Assembly (NCBI GenBank): GCA_041627475.1 | Contig: JBFKQZ010000102.1 | Coordinates: 1 to 10,328, forward strand | Direction: 5' to 3' | DNA: 10,328 nucleotides | Source: JBFGFG01 sp041627475 | GTDB lineage: Bacteria > Actinomycetota > Nitriliruptoria > Nitriliruptorales > Nitriliruptoraceae | In this document: positions 7,428-10,328 of the stretch, one piece after another | Position numbering within the stretch: the stretch's first letter is position 1 | Layout of the letters: every line of letters starts with the position of its first letter | The notes under the pieces: generated by a model | The model's input: only the letters and a program-made list of their open reading frames with translations | Databases searched by the model: none | Told to the model about the DNA's origin: nothing | Made by a program: the position numbers and the translations under genes

Positions 7428-8510
7428 TCAGCCCGTCGTCGCCCCCGCCCCTGCCGGGCTTCGTGTCCACGCCTCGAGCGCCTCGCGCTCCTCGGTGACG
7501 AACCGCCGCTGGCGGGCCATGAGGTCGCCGAAGTCCACGGCGTGGCCGTCGAACTCGGGGCCGTCGACGCAGGCGAACCGGGTCTCGTCGCCGACGTGCA
7601 CCCGGCACCCGCCGCACATGCCGGTGCCGTCGACCATGATCGGGTTCAGGCTCACCACGGTGCTGATGCCGTGCGGGCGGGTCGTCTCCGCGCAGGCGCG
7701 CATCATGATCGGCGGTCCGATCGCGATCACCCGGTCGATGTCGTCGTGCTCGGCCATCGCCTGCTCGAGCCCGAGCGTCACCAGCCCCTGGATCCCCGCC
7801 GATCCGTCGTCGGTGCAGATGATCAGCTCGTCGCAGGCGCTGCGGAACTTCTCCTCCCAGAAGATCAGGTCCACGTTGCGGAACCCGACGACCCCGATGA
7901 CGTAGGCGCCCTGTTCCCGCAGTGCCCGGGCCTGGGGGTACACCGGCGCGACGCCGAGGCCGCCGCCGACGCAGACCGCCTTGGTGACGCCGCGGAAGTC
8001 TGCCGGACGACCGAGCGGCCCCACGACCGCGTACAGCTCGGTGCCGACGCGGCAGCGCTGCTGGAGCTCCCTGGTCGTCTTGCCGATCGCCTGCACCACG
8101 AGCGTGAAGGTGCCTGCCTCACGGTCGAAGTCCGCGATCGTCAGCGGGACGCGTTCACCGTGGTCGTGGCCCAGCACGAGGACGAACTGACCCGGTTCGG
8201 CGACCCGCGCCAGCCGCGGGTGGTGGATCTCGAGCAGGAAGGTCACGTCCGAGAAGTCTTCGCGCCGCGTCACCTGGAACGGGCTCGGTGCTGCGTCGGC
8301 ACGGCAGCGGCGGTCGTACCGCACCCGGGCCTCGGCGATCTCCTCGCGCAGCTCCGGGACGAGCCGGTCCCGGGTGGCTCGGGCCTCGTCGAGGTCGCGT
8401 GTCTGGGTCGACCGACGCAGGTCGTACCCGAGCTCGCCGCGCAGGGACGGTGGCACGGAGACCTTCACCCACCAGACGTTGCCCCGCCGGAACAGGTACC
8501 GGGTGTCCAT
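7428..8510 (-). CDS. nfnA: NfnA-like ferredoxin-NAD(P) reductase subunit fused to an N-terminal DUF6538/recombinase-type domain
   Basis: A 360-residue protein with two unrelated parts. Residues 1-65 (YLFRRGNVWWVKVSVPPSLR, then LRRSTQTRDLDEAR) resemble the DUF6538-type N-terminal domain of tyrosine recombinases. Residues 78-345 form a complete NfnA/PyrK-like subunit: FAD motif ERVPLTIAD (119-127), NAD(P)-binding GGGLGVAP (182-189), and a [2Fe-2S] site at Asp294-x4-Cys299-x2-Cys302-x11-Cys314. One Asp plus three Cys is the ligand set I recall for NfnA, in contrast to four Cys in PyrK. In NfnAB this subunit binds NADH and FAD and hands electrons to NfnB, encoded next. The ATG at 8510 has GGAGG 8 bases upstream. 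A GTG at 8273, where a normal NfnA would begin, lacks a ribosome binding site. The NfnA part is confident; the role of the extra domain is unknown. Confidence 0.85.
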   Translation of the reverse strand: MDTRYLFRRGNVWWVKVSVPPSLRGELGYDLRRSTQTRDLDEARATRDRLVPELREEIAEARVRYDRRCRADAAPSPFQVTRREDFSDVTFLLEIHHPRLARVAEPGQFVLVLGHDHGERVPLTIADFDREAGTFTLVVQAIGKTTRELQQRCRVGTELYAVVGPLGRPADFRGVTKAVCVGGGLGVAPVYPQARALREQGAYVIGVVGFRNVDLIFWEEKFRSACDELIICTDDGSAGIQGLVTLGLEQAMAEHDDIDRVIAIGPPIMMRACAETTRPHGISTVVSLNPIMVDGTGMCGGCRVHVGDETRFACVDGPEFDGHAVDFGDLMARQRRFVTEEREALEAWTRSPAGAGATTG

Positions 8511-8518
8511 GGCAGCCC

Positions 8519-8523
8519 CCTCC
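8519..8523 (-). promoter_or_regulatory. Ribosome binding site for the recombinase-domain/NfnA fusion gene
   Basis: GGAGG on the minus strand, within a G-rich run, ends 8 bases before the ATG at 8508-8510. It is the only good Shine-Dalgarno sequence found for this reading frame and places initiation before the DUF6538-like segment, so that segment is predicted to be part of the protein. Confidence 0.75.
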
Positions 8524-8596
8524 CCGGGGCTGGGACGCGACGCGGGACCCGCGGCACGCCACAGCTGTCCCTGTGCACCGTGTCCAGTCTGTACCT

Positions 8597-8610
8597 GAGG
8601 GCGTGCCCTC
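8597..8610. promoter_or_regulatory. Inverted repeat in the divergent intergenic region (candidate operator)
   Basis: GAGGGC-GT-GCCCTC, two perfect 6-base arms around a 2-base spacer, in the region between the Nfn/Kor operon and the cupin gene. Its position roughly midway between the two starts suits a regulator binding site. No regulator family is recognised from it. Confidence 0.45.
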
Positions 8611-8638
8611 GCCTGAGTCGTTGGTCCCGACTCGGGTG
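8610..8638. promoter_or_regulatory. Second inverted repeat next to the first (operator or 5'-UTR hairpin)
   Basis: Perfect arms GAGTCG (8615-8620) and CGACTC (8628-8633) around a 7-base loop. Pairing extends outward to 8610 and 8638 if two G-T pairs are allowed, giving an 11-pair stem. It abuts the repeat at 8597-8610, and CCTGAG occurs at both 8594 and 8612, 18 bases apart. It could be a DNA operator or an RNA hairpin in the leader of the cupin transcript. Confidence 0.45.
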
Positions 8639-8705
8639 CAGGCTCCGGGGAACTAGCGTTCGTCGGGGAGCGCGCCGACACGCATGACGATCGAGGGACT
8701 GACGC

Positions 8706-9047
8706 ATGACACGGACGTCCGACAGCGAACCGATCGTCGTCACGGGACTCGTCGAGGCGTTGCCGGTCGCAGCTTCGGCGACGACGTCCCGCAGCCTCGT
8801 GGACAACGAGGAGGTGCGCGTCGTCGCGTTCAGCTTCGACGCGGGCGAGGAGCTCACGGAGCACACCGCGGCGTTCCCGGCGGTGGTGACCCTCCTGACA
8901 GGTGCCGTTCGGTTCGACGTGGCGGGCTCGTCGCACGAGCTGTCCCCGGGTGACTGCGTGTACCTCCCTGCGGGGGAACCGCACTCCCTGGTGGCGCAGG
9001 TGCCGTCGCACCTCTCGCTCGCGCTCCTGCGTCGCCGCTCGGGGTAG
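8706..9047 (+). CDS. Small cupin-domain protein
   Basis: A 113-residue single-domain cupin. The first cupin motif is FDAGEELTEHTAAFPAVVTLLTG (about 44-66, shown in fragments: FDAGEEL, EHTA, VVTLLTG) and the second is LSPGDCVYLPAGEPHSL (79-95). His53 and His93 are candidate metal ligands, but the usual HxH is HTA here, so metal binding may be weak or absent. Cupins of this size may be enzymes, sensors or ligand-binding proteins; the sequence does not say which. The ATG at 8706 is supported by GAGGG at 8693-8697, 8 bases upstream. The gene is transcribed away from the Nfn/Kor operon, sharing its 195-base upstream region, so co-regulation is possible but unproven. Confidence 0.8.
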   Translation: MTRTSDSEPIVVTGLVEALPVAASATTSRSLVDNEEVRVVAFSFDAGEELTEHTAAFPAVVTLLTGAVRFDVAGSSHELSPGDCVYLPAGEPHSLVAQVPSHLSLALLRRRSG

Positions 9048-9058
9048 GCCGCGGCGGT

Positions 9059-9082
9059 GTCCACCGGGCCCGGATCGTGGAC
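9059..9082. terminator. Possible hairpin between the convergent cupin and lipoprotein genes
   Basis: Arms GTCCAC (9059-9064) and GTGGAC (9077-9082) enclose the palindrome CCGGGCCCGG (9064-9073), sharing base 9064. It starts 12 bases after the cupin stop. There is no T tract on either strand, so it would be a GC-only actinobacterial-type terminator if it works at all. Confidence 0.35.
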
Positions 9083-9098
9083 CGGGCGTCCTCGCCCG
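9083..9098. terminator. GC-rich hairpin directly after the lipoprotein stop codon
   Basis: CGGGCG-TCCT-CGCCCG, a perfect 6-base stem with a 4-base loop. It begins at the base immediately after the lipoprotein stop codon on the minus strand and lies 36 bases after the cupin stop on the plus strand. It could serve both genes as a terminator; no T tract follows. Confidence 0.45.
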
Positions 9099-10145
9099 TC
9101 AGCGGCAGGCGGCCGTGCGCAGGATCGCGGTGGCCGTGGCCAGGAGCTCGTCGGTCGTGCCGTTGCCGGGTGGCTGGAGCAGCCACACGAAGTCGCCGCA
9201 GGCGAAGCCGAGCTCGGCGGCGATCGACCAGGGGGGTGCGTCGTCGCCCGGTTCCGTCACCCGGACCTCGGTGCCGTCGATGAGCTCGACCCGGGTGGGG
9301 CCGTCGTGGTAGCGCGGCACGGTCGGGTCGAACCAGCCGGTCGGGGCGACGTCGGCGACCGAGATCTGCCCGTTCGGTGACACGAACTGCAGGTGGCCCT
9401 CCTCGGAGCCGAGCTCGGCGGGTTCGGCGATGTCGACCTGGCGCATGCCGGCCGCCTCGAGCACGGCGATCCCGTGGCGCTCGGCAGCCAGCAACGCGTC
9501 GTCGGTGCCGCCGTCGTGCCCGCGGTCGGCGAGCCAGTCCTTCGCTGCCGCGCCGAGGCTGAACCCGACGTGGCCGACGACGAACGTCTCGCCGCTGTCG
9601 AGCGTGCCCGCCCAGGTCGTGCGCGCGTCGTCGAGCCACTCGCCCTCGGTGGCGCCCACGAGCACGTCGACGGTGGCCTCGGCGCCGTACGGCGTCGTCG
9701 GCGAGTCCGACGTCTGCACGAGCCAGGCCGCCCGCGTGTCGGTCCACGCCGCGACCAGCAGCCGCTCGTCGTCGTCGACGGCCGCGGCCACCAGCAGGCC
9801 ACAGTCGAGGCCGAGGCGGCGTGCGTAGCCGTCACCGGTGGTCGTGCGTTCCACGAATCGGTTGCCAGCGACGTCCGTCGACCACGCGTCACCCGCAGCC
9901 AGCCGGGCGGCCGCGAGGGCAGCCTCCACGGTCGCCAGCACGATCGTGTCGTCACAGGTGGCCGCAGGGGCCGGTGTCGGCGGGGGTGTCGGTCCCGCGG
10001 TCGCGGGGGGTGCTGGCGCCGTCAGGGCGGGCGGCGCCGACGCTGGTGGCGTCGTGGGGCCGTCCGCAGGCGCGTCGACCTGACCCGCGCACCCGGCGAG
10101 GACGAGCGCGAGGGCCACCAGTGGGCCGACCATTCCGCACCGCAT
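9099..10145 (-). CDS. Proline-rich lipoprotein of unknown function
   Basis: A 348-residue protein with a short signal peptide (Arg2, hydrophobic 6-17) and lipobox LAGC, so Cys19 should be lipidated and the protein anchored on the outer face of the cytoplasmic membrane. Residues 27-62 are a low-complexity Pro/Ala/Thr linker, common in actinobacterial cell-envelope lipoproteins. The mature domain has four cysteines (64, 115, 316, 347) that could form two disulfides. LGLDCG (111-116) and LGFACG (312-317) look like repeated elements of two related halves. No catalytic motif is recognised. The ATG at 10145 is chosen over the ATG at 10133 because it supplies the positive residue before the hydrophobic stretch and has GAGG about 8 bases upstream. 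It lies 61 bases after the next gene on the same strand, so the two may be co-transcribed. Confidence 0.75.
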   Translation of the reverse strand: MRCGMVGPLVALALVLAGCAGQVDAPADGPTTPPASAPPALTAPAPPATAGPTPPPTPAPAATCDDTIVLATVEAALAAARLAAGDAWSTDVAGNRFVERTTTGDGYARRLGLDCGLLVAAAVDDDERLLVAAWTDTRAAWLVQTSDSPTTPYGAEATVDVLVGATEGEWLDDARTTWAGTLDSGETFVVGHVGFSLGAAAKDWLADRGHDGGTDDALLAAERHGIAVLEAAGMRQVDIAEPAELGSEEGHLQFVSPNGQISVADVAPTGWFDPTVPRYHDGPTRVELIDGTEVRVTEPGDDAPPWSIAAELGFACGDFVWLLQPPGNGTTDELLATATAILRTAACR

Positions 10146-10206
10146 GCCACCAGCCTCGCCGGTCGGCCCAGGGCTGCCAGTGCCGAAGGTCTTGGAGCTG
10201 GTGGGG

Positions 10207-10328
10207 TCAGGTGCGCTCCCGCAGCGTGAGCGCGGCCACGCCGAGCACGATGACGCCGAAGAGCGGAAGGCCCCAGACCGCGCCGACGTCGGCGGCCGCG
10301 GACGTGCCGGCGACGACCTCCTGCAGGA
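10207..10328 (-). CDS. C-terminal end of a probable membrane protein (5' part outside window)
   Basis: Reading the minus strand from the window edge gives an open frame ending in TGA at 10207-10209, about 40 residues long. It contains VWGLPLFGVIVLGVAALTL followed by the charged end RERT. A hydrophobic segment next to a short positive tail is what the last transmembrane helix of a membrane protein looks like, for example an ABC-2-type permease, but nothing visible proves the family. The neighbouring lipoprotein gene starts 61 bases downstream on the same strand. Confidence 0.55.
   Translation of the reverse strand, partial: LQEVVAGTSAAADVGAVWGLPLFGVIVLGVAALTLRERT

Larger units (their letters stand above)
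8511..8705. promoter_or_regulatory. Divergent intergenic region between the Nfn/Kor operon and the cupin gene
   Basis: This 195-base segment must hold the promoters for both directions, because genes leave it on both sides. A TAGCGT at 8654-8659 (+) has the TAnnnT shape of an actinobacterial -10 element, but no convincing -35 element is correctly spaced, so neither promoter is assigned. Besides the two inverted repeats it contains CACAG (8560-8564) and CTGTG (8571-8575) as a small third inverted repeat, with ACAGCTGT at its left end. Confidence 0.5.

Noticed and set aside
4247..7905. Two long plus-strand frames antisense to korA, the nfnB-like and nfnA-like genes
   Set aside because: The opposite strand encodes well-conserved proteins with intact motifs; these frames have no recognisable domain and no suitable ribosome binding site was evident.
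8273..8510. An integrated phage or intact tyrosine recombinase suggested by the DUF6538-like segment
   Set aside because: Only the N-terminal domain is present; no catalytic Arg-His-Arg-Tyr domain, tRNA attachment site or phage gene is visible in the window.
8511..9011. Possible N-terminal extension of the NfnA fusion gene back to an ATG at 9011
   Set aside because: The extension would run antisense through most of the cupin gene, its residues are Arg/His-rich shadow sequence, and the good ribosome binding site is at 8519-8523.

Overview
This is a very GC-rich window with GTG and ATG starts and strong GGAGG-type ribosome binding sites. It also carries a lipobox-type lipoprotein, and its protein families point to an actinobacterium (Actinomycetota); I cannot place it more precisely. 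Nine protein genes are supported, two of them cut by the window edges. No rRNA, tRNA, CRISPR array, insertion sequence or intact recombinase is visible, and no stretch longer than about 200 bases lacks a gene.

Layout. Bases 1-767 (+) hold the 3' part of an iron-sulfur protein. It has an MvhD/HdrA-type cysteine domain, two [4Fe-4S] ferredoxin motifs and a C-terminal CxxCGKPF...CxxC element. Convergent to it, with only 11 bases between stop codons, ends a five-gene minus-strand operon running from 8510 down to 779. In transcription order this encodes an NfnA-like FAD/NAD(P)/[2Fe-2S] subunit, an NfnB/GltD-like subunit, KorA (gamma-alpha fusion), KorB, and a 735-residue protein ending in a single-cluster ferredoxin domain. 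Genes 2 to 5 are translationally coupled (GTGA and ATGA overlaps, then TGA-C-ATG). A 195-base divergent intergenic region with inverted repeats (8511-8705) separates the operon from a small cupin gene (+). The cupin gene converges on a proline-rich lipoprotein gene (-), with GC-rich hairpins between them. The last 122 bases hold the C-terminus of a membrane protein (-).

How the genes fit together. KorAB would oxidise a 2-oxoacid with CoA, releasing CO2 and reducing ferredoxin. The 735-residue protein is the likely dedicated ferredoxin partner. The NfnAB pair would move electrons between reduced ferredoxin, NADH and NADP(H), possibly by flavin-based electron bifurcation. The facing MvhD/ferredoxin protein could be another electron entry or exit point. 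The pathway assignment is inferred from family membership and operon structure; the substrate is unknown.

The most unusual object is the first operon gene. Its N-terminal ~65 residues look like the DUF6538-type N-terminal domain of phage/tyrosine recombinases, fused in frame to a complete NfnA-like electron-transfer subunit. The only good ribosome binding site lies before the recombinase-like part, so the fusion appears to be translated.
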